Shown: in pieces, positions 1 to 9,006 of the stretch
Layout: every line of letters starts with the position of its first letter
Position numbering within the stretch: the stretch's first letter is position 1
Assembly (NCBI RefSeq): GCF_000090795.2
Contig: NW_003547040.1
Location: 1 to 20,077 of the forward strand
Direction: 5' to 3'
Source: Amphimedon queenslandica
Lineage: Eukaryota; Porifera; Demospongiae; Haplosclerida; Niphatidae
Length of the DNA stretch: 20,077 bases
Notes under the pieces: generated by a model
What the model saw: only the letters and a program-made list of their open reading frames with translations
Database searches by the model: none
Told to the model about the DNA's origin: nothing
Translations under genes and position numbers: made by a program

Positions 1-586
1 TACAGCACTAATAACGAGTCAATAATAGTCACCTGTATAACCACTGGCTGGCCAGCAACTCAAGTTGTATGGAAGCACAACAATGTCCAGCTATCCCCTG
101 GCAGTGGATTCACAATGAACCAAAGGGTGATGGACAGGGAGCAGTGTACATATAAGAATGACCTCATTGTTGAGAATTCCGTGAATCGTCTCGGCACATA
201 TAGGTGCGAGGTCAAATCACTGCGTCATAACAACGTTACCATAGATACCACGGTCGGGTCTGTGACCGTGCAAGCGGCCGGTAATGTACGAGTTGCCGTG
301 ACGACCATGGGATCGCAGGAAGTTGGTGAATCTTTCTATCTAAACTGTACTGTTAATAAGATTAATAATGTCTCACTGGAGATAAGATGGATGAAGGATA
401 ATGTAACTATAGTCTCTGATATGAGTAAAGGAGTGATGCTTGGTGGTATTGGAGAGGATGCTGATTCTGTTAGTAGGGTGCTTAACCTGAGTCCCATCAG
501 ACTATCTCACACTGGCCAGTACTCCTGTGATGCTGTCAATGGTAGTGCTGTGGATGGTAGAGCTACCATTAGGGTTGATATTGATG
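1..586 (+). CDS. Host exon 1 (5' partial): two Ig-like domains
   Basis: The frame is open from base 1 and ends at a GTATGT donor (587) after codon position 1. Ig domain 1 covers roughly residues 1-91 of the window peptide, with Cys12, Trp24 and a Y-R-C motif at Cys69. Ig domain 2 covers roughly residues 92-195, with Cys116, Trp130 and the typical T-G-Q-Y-S-C ending at Cys176. Several N-x-S/T sites support an extracellular location. A methionine at 115 lies in the middle of the first Ig domain and is not a credible start. The true start lies upstream of the window. Confidence 0.8.
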
Positions 587-965
587 GTATGTTGATTGAT
601 ACATAATAATTTATTAAGGTTCAGTTTTTATTTTATTTATTTTTTGAATCATTTATTGTTATTATATTTTTGTTTGGGTTATTTGGAATTATTTATATAA
701 ATTTTTTGTTTATTTTCTATGTTTATTTTATTGGAAGGGTCTACCCTGTAGCGAGATACATGTGTATTTTTGTTGCTTTATATTGTTTATTTTTTTGTGT
801 TTATTTTTAAACCATTTTTATTGTATCGTTTTCCATAAATGTACATGTACATGTACATGTACATGTACTTGTACAATTGCTAGATTGTACTCCTAAAAAT
901 GTACATTTATTTATTCTTTTTTTTCTAAATCCCTCCCTCTCCCCCTCCCTCCCTCCCTCTCTCAG
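587..965 (+). other. Host intron 1
   Basis: AT-rich intron from GTATGT to a pyrimidine-rich CTCTCAG acceptor. It contains a GTACATGTAC repeat tract at 841-868 and a C/T-only run before the acceptor. I see no gene or RNA in it. Confidence 0.7.
841..868. repeat. GTACAT tandem palindromic tract
   Basis: Consecutive copies of the hexamer GTACAT form an uninterrupted 28-bp, self-complementary run in intron 1. Shorter versions recur in most introns and intergenic stretches of the window. Confidence 0.9.
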
Positions 966-1286
966 CTCCCTACCTGTCCCTCTCCCTAGACCCCAGTCCT
1001 GATCTATCTCTCACACTGGGAGAAGAGTACACCCTAATGTGTGCTGCACTATTACCAGACTCACTCAATCCAACTGTTGCTTCCATAACCTGGTACAAGG
1101 ACACTGTTCCTTTCACTAGTAATGGTATCACTACTAATCTAGCTGAGGGAACTTCTAATCTTAATCTTGGTACGGTCCTCTCTCAAGAGGCTGGTAATTA
1201 TACTTGCGTGGCTAATGTTTCGTCTCCTTATATTGATACTGGGTATAATCTCATTGTGTCTAATACCACACTAATCACTGTGTCAA
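966..1286 (+). CDS. Host exon 2: Ig-like domain 3
   Basis: The exon is 321 nt (107 codons) between a CTCTCAG acceptor and a consensus GTAAGT donor, phase 1 at both ends. It encodes one Ig-like domain: L-M-C at about 1034-1042, I-T-W-Y about 16 residues later, and an A-G-N-Y-T-C motif near 1190-1206. The domain opens with A-P, as most modules in this gene do. Three N-x-S/T sites lie in its second half. Confidence 0.85.
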
Positions 1287-2097
1287 GTAAGTATGGATAA
1301 CATTGTGCATTGTACATGTACATATGTAGGGGAAATAAGAAAGAAGGAAATTTTGTAGAGAGAGAGGAAGAAAGAGAGAGAGAAATAAGAGAATTCAGAG
1401 CTTTTTAATAGCTGCAAAAAAATTAAAAGTGTCAGTATTAATAAATATGTACATGTACATGTATGATGTGACTATGCATGTACAATGATTGAGATATGGA
1501 GACATAATCATGAGCCTGTGTATGTGTGTGTGTAAACACTCCAGAAAGAATGAAATTGAATAAGGAAGCTTTATCATTATCAACCCAATCACAGACTACC
1601 ACTATACACACTAATAATGCATACACTGCTGATAGTAGGATTACTCACTGACACTCATTCCTTATTAGTGAAAATGCATCAGTTACTGTATTGAGTTGTT
1701 TTCCATGATTATACTTAATAATAATGACACTATCTATAGTCACTGGTAGTGATTATACATGTAGCTGTATTGCATGTACATGTACATGCATGTATACCTG
1801 TGCGGCTAATATATGTATGTGTACATGTACATGTGGTGTGACTGCAGTATGGTGAGTGATATTGTGTGATGTTGTTATAGTGTTGTGAGTTATGACAGAT
1901 GTTATTTTGTCTGACCTCAACCCCTCTCTCTCTCTCTCCCACATACATGTACATATACATGTACATGTACATGTAACTCTTTTTATCTCCACTTCTCCTT
2001 TTTTTTATTTATTTCTTTTTTATCATTTATTCTAACCTTCTTTTTTCACATCACTCTCTTTCCCTCCCTCTCTCTTTCCCCTATCTCTCTCTTACAG
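1287..2097 (+). other. Host intron 2
   Basis: Intron of 811 nt with a GTAAGT donor and a CTTACAG acceptor. It holds purine-rich GA repeats (about 1360-1384), several TACATG tracts (about 1447-1462, 1773-1791, 1821-1834, 1943-1974) and a long C/T tract before the acceptor. Small open frames on the minus strand here are repetitive Met-Tyr products of the TACATG repeats and not credible genes. Confidence 0.7.
1943..1974. repeat. TACATG palindromic tract in intron 2
   Basis: Near-perfect TACATG repeats follow a CT dinucleotide run. This is the same repeat type as at 841-868. Confidence 0.85.
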
Positions 2098-2472
2098 TGC
2101 CTGAGCCTAATTCAGTTGTGTTGGCTCTTAACTATCTATCCCCACCCTATTACGCTGGCCTCAGACGTGACCTTCAATGTTCCATTGATTCATTATACAT
2201 ACACAATGATCCTACAGTTACAGTCAGCGTTGATATACTGTTCAATGACACAATTGTTCCTTCTGGACTTTCTTCTAATGGGAGGAAAAACCTACAACAG
2301 TTATCGAGTAATCCTAGTGGAGGGCAGTATCGAAAGACTTTACAATTTCAATATTTTGTGTCTTCTGAGGATTCTGGTGTATACACTTGCATGGTCAGCG
2401 TGTCGTCAAATTATTTATCAAGTTATATTGTCAATGCTTCTATTAGCAGGACCAATGAATATGACATTGTTG
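2098..2472 (+). CDS. Host exon 3: Ig-like domain 4
   Basis: The exon is 375 nt (125 codons) between CTTACAG and GTAAGT, phase 1 at both ends. It encodes an Ig-like domain with the first cysteine in L-Q-C-S (about 2177) and the second in S-G-V-Y-T-C (about 2388). The usual tryptophan after the first cysteine is not evident, as that stretch reads V-D-I-L-F, so the domain is a divergent Ig fold. The codon split across the preceding intron restores a methionine, an internal residue and not a start. Confidence 0.8.
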
Positions 2473-2856
2473 GTAAGTAATTCTATTTATAAATGCATGT
2501 ACATGTACATTGTATGTTCCTGTTGATATAGCTGATGTGATATGATTTAATGTGTGTATGAGGCTATCAATGCATGTAATGTACATGTGGTTTGGTATCT
2601 TTGTATTCATGAGATTATCTCTTGTGTAAACAGGTTTGCTACACCTGTTGTCTCTTGTTAATATTGTTTTCACTGTTTTTAGTTTACCTACCCTCCCCCT
2701 CTCTCTCTCTTTGTTCCTTCCAATTCCCTTTTCTCTCTGCCCCCCCACCATTGTTTACCACTTCAATTCTTTTCTCCCTCCCTCCCTCCCCCCTCTCTCC
2801 CTCAATCTCTCTCTCTCCCTCCCTCCCTCACCCTCCCTCTCTCCCTCCCTATATAG
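2473..2856 (+). other. Host intron 3, with long pyrimidine tract
   Basis: Intron of 384 nt. Its second half (about 2690-2850) is an unusually long C/T-rich run dominated by CCCT and CT repeats, ending in an ATATAG acceptor. The long proline, serine and leucine open frames across it come from this composition. No other feature is seen. Confidence 0.7.
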
Positions 2857-3180
2857 CTCCCAAACCAGCAGTACTATTAAACTCCACAAGATACCACCTT
2901 CCTAATCATCCTTCATACAACACAGCTACACTAATGTGTACTGCTACCTTACAACTGATAACCTTTGACTTTCTAGTGTTCCCTAAAGTACTTACATGGT
3001 CTGGTCCTTCAGTATCAAGTGCAACCCCAGCTACTAATCCAACTGGTGCTGTTAGTGAGAGCTCCCTACAGCAAACTTATACCACAGCTGGTAGCTATAA
3101 TTATTCATGTACTGTATCAGTGAGTGTACCTGGTGATCCTACTGCTAGTACTACTGATGCTATTAGTGTAATAGTGACTG
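2857..3180 (+). CDS. Host exon 4: Ig-like domain 5
   Basis: The exon is 324 nt (108 codons) from an ATATAG acceptor to a GTAAGT donor, phase 1 at both ends. It encodes an Ig-like domain opening with A-P-K-P, with L-M-C-T near 2932-2943, V-L-T-W-S near 2990-3003 and Y-N-Y-S-C near 3097-3111. It is the last Ig module before the FN3 series. Confidence 0.85.
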
Positions 3181-3973
3181 GTAAGTGTAGGGAGAAGGGG
3201 AATGTAATACATGTACTTATATGTGTATAATTACATTGTACATGTACAATAGAAGAGTTGAATTGTATAGTAGGCATGAGTGATAGACTGATAGTAATAG
3301 TAATGTCAATGATTATGTGATACTCCTGTAATGGTTATATGATACCTGCAGCTAGTATATAGTGATAGTAATTTGTCTGTAGATATAGTAATTATAATAA
3401 GAATCAAAGTCTTTCAGGTATAGACAATGGTGACAGTATTTTCTGATGCATAAGAACTCGCCAAAAACCCTGTACTGTAGTGCAAGGTGTCCAGTTAAAT
3501 TTCATCAAAATTGACTAGGAGAGAAATCTTTATTTTTATTATATTCTCTGATACATATACATGTTCTTATGTTGTTTAGCAAGTTTGAGCTGATTCCGAT
3601 CAAGTTTGGATTTTTTATGATTTTTTTAAACATGTAGTGCTTAATTGCATTACATTTACATGTACTTGGTACTGGGTAATGTCAGTACTTTATATCAATT
3701 AATTATGTCATGCTCATACTGAAATTATCAAGTGTACATGTACAAATGTATTTGTATTTGTAAAGTAGTAGAATGAGCATTCTTTTTGTAAAGTTTTGGC
3801 CCATGACATGTTTCATTGTTGGAAAACATCCAATTGTTTGTACTGTACATGTACTGGATTTATATGTACATGTACATGTATATCTGGCTTATTGTATTTG
3901 TTAAGCAATAACATTATCGTTACACAAAGTGCATTTTAGTTTATTTTTCTCTCCCCCCTCTTTCTCTCCCCAG
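3181..3973 (+). other. Host intron 4, with relics of the 180-bp repeat
   Basis: Intron of 793 nt, GTAAGT to CCCCAG. Two stretches resemble the tandem repeat of intron 9: about 3437-3480 (TTTTCTGATGCATA, then a truncated ACTCGCCA...CCCTGTACT portion) and about 3538-3632 (TTCTCTGATACATA through AGTTTGAGCTGATTCCGA). Several TACATG tracts are also present. No gene seen. Confidence 0.65.
3538..3632 (+). repeat. Dispersed relic of the ~180-bp repeat unit
   Basis: This stretch matches the first half of the intron 9 repeat unit: CTGATACATA, a CTTATG block, then AGTTTGAGCTGATTCCGA and a T-rich ATTTTTT region. It is a solitary diverged copy in another intron, so the family is dispersed as well as tandem. 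Confidence 0.7.
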
Positions 3974-4291
3974 CTCCATCACCCCCTCATTCTCCAGTAA
4001 ACACTTCTGCTGTCAACATTCGTTATAATTCAGCCACCATCAGGTGGATAGTCCCCAGTATAGCATACACTCCTGAGGAATATGTTGTACTTTATGGAAC
4101 TAATTCAACTAATATGAATGACCTAAGTTCTGTCGTTAATGGATCAACTAATTTCAGTATCATTGATTCCGTGTTAACGGTTGATCTATTTGATTTGACT
4201 CATGATACAGTGTATCATTTCAGGATTAGGTCAACTAATACTGAGGGGTCTACTGAAAGTGATACTAATAGTTTTAAGACAAGAGAAAAAC
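3974..4291 (+). CDS. Host exon 5: fibronectin III domain 1
   Basis: The exon is 318 nt (106 codons) from a CCCCAG acceptor to a GTGAGA donor, phase 1 at both ends. The peptide opens with A-P-S-P-P and has the FN3 tryptophan in I-R-W-I (about 4040-4050), a V-V-L-Y-G strand and the late V-Y-H-F-R-I-R-S-T-N strand with E-G-S. It lacks the extra cysteine pair seen in the next three FN3 domains. Confidence 0.82.
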
Positions 4292-4638
4292 GTGAGATCT
4301 TAAATTCATTACATAACATTGTTTTAATTTTTCAACGTACACATACTTAATTTAAAAATTTTAAAGGATTAGATCTTCACTAAGAAAATCATTTATACTT
4401 TTGTACTAGTACGTGTAAATCAAGCATTTTGCCATGTACTATTTAGATTTTGTGGATTTTATTGTCGCAAAATCAGCAGAAGCTAAGGTCCTCGATTCAT
4501 CTACATGTACATGTACATGTATATTTAATTTTAAATTATTATAATTTATATATTTTCCCTATTGTAAACATGTAATTTATTTTTAAATTATTTTATTTTT
4601 TATGTATTTATTTTATCTATTTTTCTTATTCTCTACAG
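4292..4638 (+). other. Host intron 5
   Basis: AT-rich intron of 347 nt with a TACATG tract at 4502-4522. Nothing else is seen. Confidence 0.7.
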
Positions 4639-4959
4639 CCCCCACTGCTCCTCCTAGTAACTTTACAATAAACACTAACACTAACTCAAGGTCTCTCTCA
4701 TTCTCCTGGGACCCCCCTCCCCCTGAACACAGGAACGGTGACATATTAGCTTATAATCTTACTTGTTACGAAACTGTGGGTGGAGTTGTTAATTTAATAA
4801 CCACGCCCAGTTTTCCTCGTATCGTCAACGAGGGTGGTTCAGTTCAGTTTGTTCTGAGTGGGTTCCGTCCAGGGACTCTTGTTAATTGTACTCTGACATC
4901 TTCTAATGATGCTGGTACTGGTCCTTCTGCTACTGCTTATATTAGTACTATACAAGAAG
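4639..4959 (+). CDS. Host exon 6: fibronectin III domain 2
   Basis: The exon is 321 nt (107 codons) from CTCTACAG to a GTAATG donor, phase 1 at both ends. It begins P-T-A-P-P-S-N and carries F-S-W-D-P-P, N-G-D-I-L-A-Y-N-L-T-C, then G-F-R-P-G-T-L-V-N-C and S-N-D-A-G-T-G-P, the classic FN3 signature order. Two cysteines sit on the predicted C and F strands and could form a cross-strand disulfide, also seen in the next two domains. Confidence 0.88.
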
Positions 4960-4982
4960 GTAATGATATTATTAGTATTTTT

Positions 4983-5013
4983 AACGACCTGGGGGCGAAG
5001 CCCCCAGGTCGTT
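4983..5013. repeat. Perfect GC-rich hairpin just inside intron 6
   Basis: Two exact 14-nt inverted arms, AACGACCTGGGGGC and GCCCCCAGGTCGTT, are separated by GAA. The hairpin starts 23 nt after the exon 6 donor. Its GC content stands out strongly from the AT-rich intron. Confidence 0.9.
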
Positions 5014-5147
5014 CCTATAATTGAATTCACCGTCGCGCTATCTATATATATATATATATTTGTATGTCCACACTTACATTTCTTCTATACACGTTGTATT
5101 GGAGGAATAACAAGCCTTAGCAACCACCCGCCCACGCTCCTTTACGT

Positions 5148-5270
5148 GAGTGGGTGTGGTCACGGCAAACAAAATGGCGGCTTACACATGGGACAAAGTT
5201 AAGAGCTTTCTAACAGCAAGAGAGCATAGAGATACTGTCTAAAAACTTTTCTAGAAGCATTATAAGGTAG
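5148..5270. repeat. Dispersed GGTGTGGTCAC / ATGGCGGCT repeat, copy 1
   Basis: This stretch shares a collinear series of blocks with 12507-12664: GGGTGTGGTCAC, AAAATGGCGGCT, an AGCAA block, then CTAAAAACTTTTCTAG versus CCAAAAACTTCTCTAG. Two collinear diverged copies 7 kb apart mark a repeat family of unknown class. Confidence 0.65.
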
Positions 5271-5888
5271 AGAGAACCTCTATAAGTCTTAATAATGACC
5301 AAGTTGTACTTGCAAGGTGGTGAAATCAATTATAGGAATACTTTTTACCCTGTTACGCTTGTTGTCATTATTATTATGATTATTATTGTTGGTAATCCTT
5401 ATTATTATTATTGTCGTTACTATTAATAAATATTTTTGCTTACTATTAATAGTTATAATTAGTATTATTTTGAATTATTTTTAAAAAGTTTTAAAGTACT
5501 TCTATAATTCGACAAATTGCATTTGTCTTAAAATTAAAATTTGAAAAATTAAAATTTAAGAGTAGTACATCTATATACTTGCATATTCATGCATGTACGT
5601 GTACGTGCATTTATTGAAATAGTGCTATACAATATCAGTATACTTAAGCCGTACAGGTAGAAGTATTTGTTGGAGTTACATTTGACAAGTTGTTACAATT
5701 AGCAGATTTTATTTTGGCAAATTTGTGTACATGTACTTGTAGTAGCAGCCAAACCACTTTATTGCACTCACAATAGAAAGCCAGTATTACAGTAGTATAT
5801 AATACAAGTGTGTTCATGTAGATATTAATCATTACTATTTTTTTGTTAATTTTTATTAACTCTAATAGAATATAATCATAATAATGAT

Positions 5889-5910
5889 AAATAATAATAA
5901 TAATAATAAT
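5889..5910. repeat. AAT trinucleotide microsatellite
   Basis: Consecutive AAT units lie near the 3' end of intron 6, followed by the complementary ATT units at about 5913-5921. Confidence 0.85.
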
Positions 5911-5946
5911 GTATTATTATTAATTTATTCATTTCTTTTTCTCCAG

Positions 5947-6249
5947 CTCCTGGCGGACCTCCTCTTAATTTCGTGATACACACAATCACTTCTACTAATT
6001 TCACAGTCTCCTGGGAGCCACCAAACCTTCTCCTCCAATATGGAACCATCACCGGCTACACACTCTCATGCACTGAGCTTGAAAGGAACATTGTACCATC
6101 TTTATTTCCTATAAATTATACTCCTGATCTAACTAATGCAACTGTTAGTGGACTGAGACCATTCACGGCTTACAGTTGCAGTTTAACTGCTAGTAATGCA
6201 GTGGGGGCTGGGCCACCTGCTATTGATACACCAATGACTGAACCTAGTG
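5947..6249 (+). CDS. Host exon 7: fibronectin III domain 3
   Basis: The exon is 303 nt (101 codons) from CTCCAG to a GTAAGA donor, phase 1 at both ends. It opens A-P-G-G-P-P-L-N and has V-S-W-E-P-P, G-T-I-T-G-Y-T-L-S-C, then G-L-R-P-F-T-A-Y-S-C and S-N-A-V-G-A-G-P-P. The cysteine pair occupies the same positions as in exon 6. Confidence 0.88.
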
Positions 6250-6338
6250 GTAAGAAAATAGATAGAGGGGGGAGGGAGGGAGAGAGAATACATGTACATG
6301 TTCCATATTTTTTGGAGCCGAAACTCACTTTTGTACTA

Positions 6339-6535
6339 CCGTATAAGTGATTTTTTTCAAGGGAATTATATTTCGCAAAATCTGCTAAAATTTCAATTCG
6401 CGGATTTTAATTTTGCGAATTCTACCACATGTGCCATGCGGGTACCGTATTAAATTGATTTTCGCAGATTTTATTTTCGCGAATCAGGAGGGAATCCGCG
6501 AAATTTGCAACCCTCGAAAAAAACCACTTATACGG
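6339..6535. mobile_element. MITE-like element 1 (TA target site)
   Basis: The left end CCGTATAAGTGATTTTTTTC matches the reverse complement of the right end (6516-6535) at 19 of 20 positions. A TA dinucleotide flanks both sides (6337-6338 and 6536-6537), as expected for Tc1/mariner-type target duplication. The 197-bp interior is AT-rich with repeated TTTCGCRRA-like words and no coding potential, so it is non-autonomous. The assignment to Tc1/mariner rests only on the TA duplication. Confidence 0.8.
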
Positions 6536-6603
6536 TAATTAATTAACTGAATTAATTGAATTAATTAATTGATGATCTATTAAGGTCTGAATGTGTATGT
6601 ATA

Positions 6604-6821
6604 CCATATAGCTCCAAATTTTTTGTCAGTCAAAAATTTTGTCAAAATCTTAGTTTCTTGTTAAAATTAAATTTTGTCAATAAAAATTTTCGTCATTTTT
6701 GTTATTAATCCGCATGCTACCCACGTGGAACAAAAATTTCGTCGGTTAAAAATTACGTCAAGCAAAAGTACCTGACGAATTTGACGAAAATTTTGACCCA
6801 CAAAAATTTGGAGCTATACGG
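6604..6821. mobile_element. MITE-like element 2 (TA target site)
   Basis: The ends are inverted: left CCATATAGCTCCAAATTTTT and right, read in reverse complement, CCGTATAGCTCCAAATTTTT. TA flanks at 6602-6603 and 6822-6823. The 218-bp interior is rich in AAAATTT and GTCAAAA words and has no usable frame. The terminal CCRTATA is shared with elements 1 and 3, but the interior differs, suggesting related families mobilised by one transposase. Confidence 0.8.
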
Positions 6822-6958
6822 TACTTCATCCTAAAAATTTTATATTTATTACTTATGGAAGTTTTTGCTTTTTAAAAGCTAAGTACTATAACTTTTACAT
6901 ATACATTGTATGTACATGTACATGAATTTTTTTCTTTTTTTCTCCTTTCCTTCCTTAG

Positions 6959-7261
6959 CTCCTAGTGGTCCTCCTCAATCACTAACTCTCACTTTAATAA
7001 ACTCCACCACTCTCACCCTCTCATGGCTACCGATACCCGAACTACAACAAAACGGAATCCTCACTAACTACACAGTCGGTTGTAACCAAATCCCGCCACA
7101 GCTGGTACCTGTGGAGGATACGCTAGAAATGACCCAATCACGCTACATGCATAACATAACTGGTCTCAGACCAGGGGTGGTCTATAGCTGTTATGTGTTT
7201 GCCAATACTTCAGAGGGTAATGGACCAAGGGCCGTTGGTAGCATAACGACTGGTGAAGATG
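6959..7261 (+). CDS. Host exon 8: fibronectin III domain 4
   Basis: The exon is 303 nt (101 codons) from TTCCTTAG to a GTAAGC donor, phase 1 at both ends. It opens A-P-S-G-P-P-Q-S and carries L-S-W-L-P-I-P, N-G-I-L-T-N-Y-T-V-G-C, then G-L-R-P-G-V-V-Y-S-C and T-S-E-G-N-G-P. It is the third consecutive FN3 with the C-strand/F-strand cysteine pair. The frame runs past the donor into TACATG repeats coding Cys/Tyr/Met-rich peptide, which is read-through and not protein. Confidence 0.88.
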
Positions 7262-7792
7262 GTAAGCTAGTGGGTGTATGTACATGTGTACATGTATGCA
7301 TCTACATTACATCTACATTGTACATGTACATGACATGTATGTGTACATTTGTTGTGTGTACATGTACAGTACCGCTCAGCTATAACTTTACTTATAGTGT
7401 ACACGACACTAGTGCAGCTTCTCTATACACTCAATGCACACTAGTGCAAGGTAGCACCTGTATCGTGTATTTATCATGTACATCATGTATCTTATCAGTG
7501 TGTATGTGCATAGTGATTCTTCACGAGAGCCACCTGTGCCTCGTGCTGGAGATCACGAGTGTAAAAGTAAAGTTATAGCTGAGCGGTACTGTACATGTAT
7601 AATTATGTGAAAATTTTTATAGCCTAAATTTTATAATCATGCGGCATTTTTAGTGTGTAATTTTCAATAAAATATATTACAAAAATAATAAATAATTAAG
7701 CTATTTTATAATGATAGTATATACATGTAGGTGTGCATTTTAAAATTAAGATTTAATTACTGTTTCTCTTTCTCCCTCTTTTTTTCTCAAAG
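7262..7792 (+). other. Host intron 8, carrying a MITE-like element
   Basis: Intron of 531 nt, GTAAGC to CTCAAAG. TACATG tracts occupy its first 110 nt, an inverted-repeat element lies at 7372-7586, and AT-rich sequence fills the rest. No gene seen. Confidence 0.7.
7372..7586. mobile_element. MITE-like element 4 in a palindromic target
   Basis: The terminal inverted repeats are perfect over 22 bp (left 7372-7393, beginning CCGCTCAGCTATAACTTTAC; right 7565-7586). They are flanked by TA (7370-7371 and 7587-7588). Beyond the TA, the flanks TACATGTACAG and CTGTACATGTA are also mutually inverted, so the total inverted match is 35 bp. The simplest reading is insertion at the central TA of a pre-existing palindrome. 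The 215-bp interior is non-coding and contains a repeated ACACTAGTGCA word. Perfect TIRs suggest a recent insertion. Confidence 0.8.
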
Positions 7793-7951
7793 CTCCTTCC
7801 AGTCCTCCTGTTAATCTAACAGTATCAACATTAAGCCACACCTCCATATTAATTGACTGGGCCCCTCCCTCTACTCCTAATGGTGTCATTATTGCGTATA
7901 CACTCTACATTGATCATACCAATGGAACCAGCACTACAGTGAATGTAACAA
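7793..7951 (+). CDS. Host exon 9: first half of fibronectin III domain 5
   Basis: The exon is 159 nt (53 codons) from CTCAAAG to a less usual GTTAGT donor, phase 1 at both ends. It encodes A-P-S-S-P-P-V-N, I-D-W-A-P-P and N-G-V-I-I-A-Y-T-L-Y, the front half of an FN3. The frame hits a stop within the donor sequence, so retention of the intron would truncate the protein. The second half is in exon 10. Confidence 0.78.
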
Positions 7952-8079
7952 GTTAGTGCAGAAGAATACATGTAGTATGTAGTACTTTATAGATTAATAC
8001 TGTTTAGTACTGTGCATATACTAGACTACTAGTGTGCATGACTGCATGTACTAGCAATGCAATGGCTCAAAAATTACTT

Positions 8080-8862
8080 ATTACATTTTCTGATGCATAT
8101 TGATGTACTTATGCTGTGTAGAAAGTTTGAGCTGATTCCGACTTGAATTTTTCAAGTTATGGTCATTTTTTTAAGTTGGCTAAAATCTGAAAAATCCCTG
8201 TACTATATATAGCCCATGGTTTTTTCCGAAAAATGGCTCCGAAATCACCCCTAAATTTTATTACATTTTCTAATGCATATTGATGTATTTATGCTGTGTA
8301 GAAAGTTTGAGCTGATTCTGACTTCAATTTTTCAAGTTATGGCCATTTTTTTAAGTTGGCTAAAATCTGAAAAATCTCTGTACTATATATAGCCCATGGT
8401 TTTTTTCCGAAAAATGGCTCTGAAATCACCCCTAAATTTTATTACATTTTCTAATGCATATTGATGTACTTATGCTGTGTAGAAAGTTTGAGCTGATTCC
8501 GACTTAATTTTTTCAAGTTATGGCCATTTTTAATAATTGGCCATTTTCTGAAAAAATTCCTGTACTATAGCCCATGGTTTTTTTCCGAAAAATGGCTCCG
8601 AAATCACCCCTAAATTTTATTACATTTTCTAATACATATTGATGTATTTATGCTGTGTAGAAAGTTTAAGCTGATTCTGACTTCAATTTTTCAAGTTACA
8701 GCCATTTTAAAAACTCGCCATTTTCTGAAAAAAGCCCTGTACTATAGCCCATGGTTTTTTCCAAAAAATGACTCCGAAATCACCCCCAATTTTTTATTAC
8801 ATTTTCTGATGCATATTGATGTACTTATACTGTGTAGAAAGTTTTGAGCTGATTTCGACTTG
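8080..8862. repeat. Tandem array of ~180-bp units (four and a partial)
   Basis: Units begin with TTACATTTTCTRATGCATAT at about 8081, 8261, 8442, 8620 and 8797, spacings of 180, 181, 178 and 177 bp. Each contains AAAGTTTGAGCTGATTCYGA, a CAAGTTAYRGCCATTTT block, a CTGTACTATA...GCCCATGG block and a CCGAAAAATGGCTCCGAAATC block. The fifth unit breaks off near 8862. Copies differ by scattered substitutions and small indels, suggesting local duplication some time ago. Confidence 0.92.
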
Positions 8863-8899
8863 TGCAGCAACTTTTAAAATCATTAAAAAATCTAATTTT

Positions 8900-8945
8900 G
8901 ATTGGAATCAGCTCAATCTTTCCATACAATATAAAAACATGCACA
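8900..8945. repeat. Inverted copy of the repeat-unit start
   Basis: GGAATCAGCTCAATCTTTCC at 8904-8923, continuing into ACAATATAAAAACATGCA, resembles the reverse complement of the unit start (AAAGTTTGAGCTGATTCC and the CATATTGATG-containing part before it). It lies about 40 bp after the array's last forward copy, giving a head-to-head arrangement. Confidence 0.65.
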
Positions 8946-8974
8946 TGCAGCAGATAAAGCTGCCTTCCTGTGCT

Positions 8975-9006
8975 GTACATATACATGTACATGTACATGT
9001 ACATAT
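8975..9006. repeat. TACATG palindromic tract in intron 9
   Basis: A run of TACATG units, slightly interrupted by TACATA, lies shortly before exon 10. Same repeat class as at 841-868. Confidence 0.85.

Larger units (their letters stand above)
4960..5946 (+). other. Host intron 6
   Basis: Intron of 987 nt, GTAATG to TTTCTCCAG. In order it contains the GC hairpin (4983-5013), a TA dinucleotide run (about 5042-5059), a dispersed repeat (5148-5270), AT-rich ATT/AAT simple sequence (about 5363-5415 and 5889-5910) and TACGTG/TACATG tracts. No gene seen. Confidence 0.7.
6250..6958 (+). other. Host intron 7, carrying two MITE-like elements
   Basis: Intron of 709 nt. It is largely made of two short inverted-repeat elements, 6339-6535 and 6604-6821, followed by AT-rich sequence and a TACATG tract at about 6910-6924. 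No gene seen. Confidence 0.7.

Noticed and set aside
1395-1992. Overlapping open frames on the minus strand in host intron 2
   Set aside because: They translate TACATG and GA/CT repeats into Met-Tyr, Cys-Thr and His-rich strings, with no domain and no conservation.
2622-2856. Leu/Ser/Pro-rich N-terminal part of the long frame over exon 4
   Set aside because: It reads through the C/T-rich tract before the exon 4 acceptor. A phase-1 acceptor at 2856 explains the real coding start.
4839-5202. Frames overlapping exon 6 and the intron 6 hairpin
   Set aside because: One is antisense to the FN3 exon, the other crosses the donor and the hairpin; neither has a domain.
7262-7578. C-terminal extension of the exon 8 frame (Cys/Tyr/Met-rich)
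   Set aside because: It runs through TACATG repeats and a MITE-like element after a good GTAAGC donor; domain homology ends at the donor.
8080-8862. Possible CRISPR array from the regularly spaced repeat
   Set aside because: The whole ~180-bp unit is repeated with no unique spacers, and the context is an animal intron.
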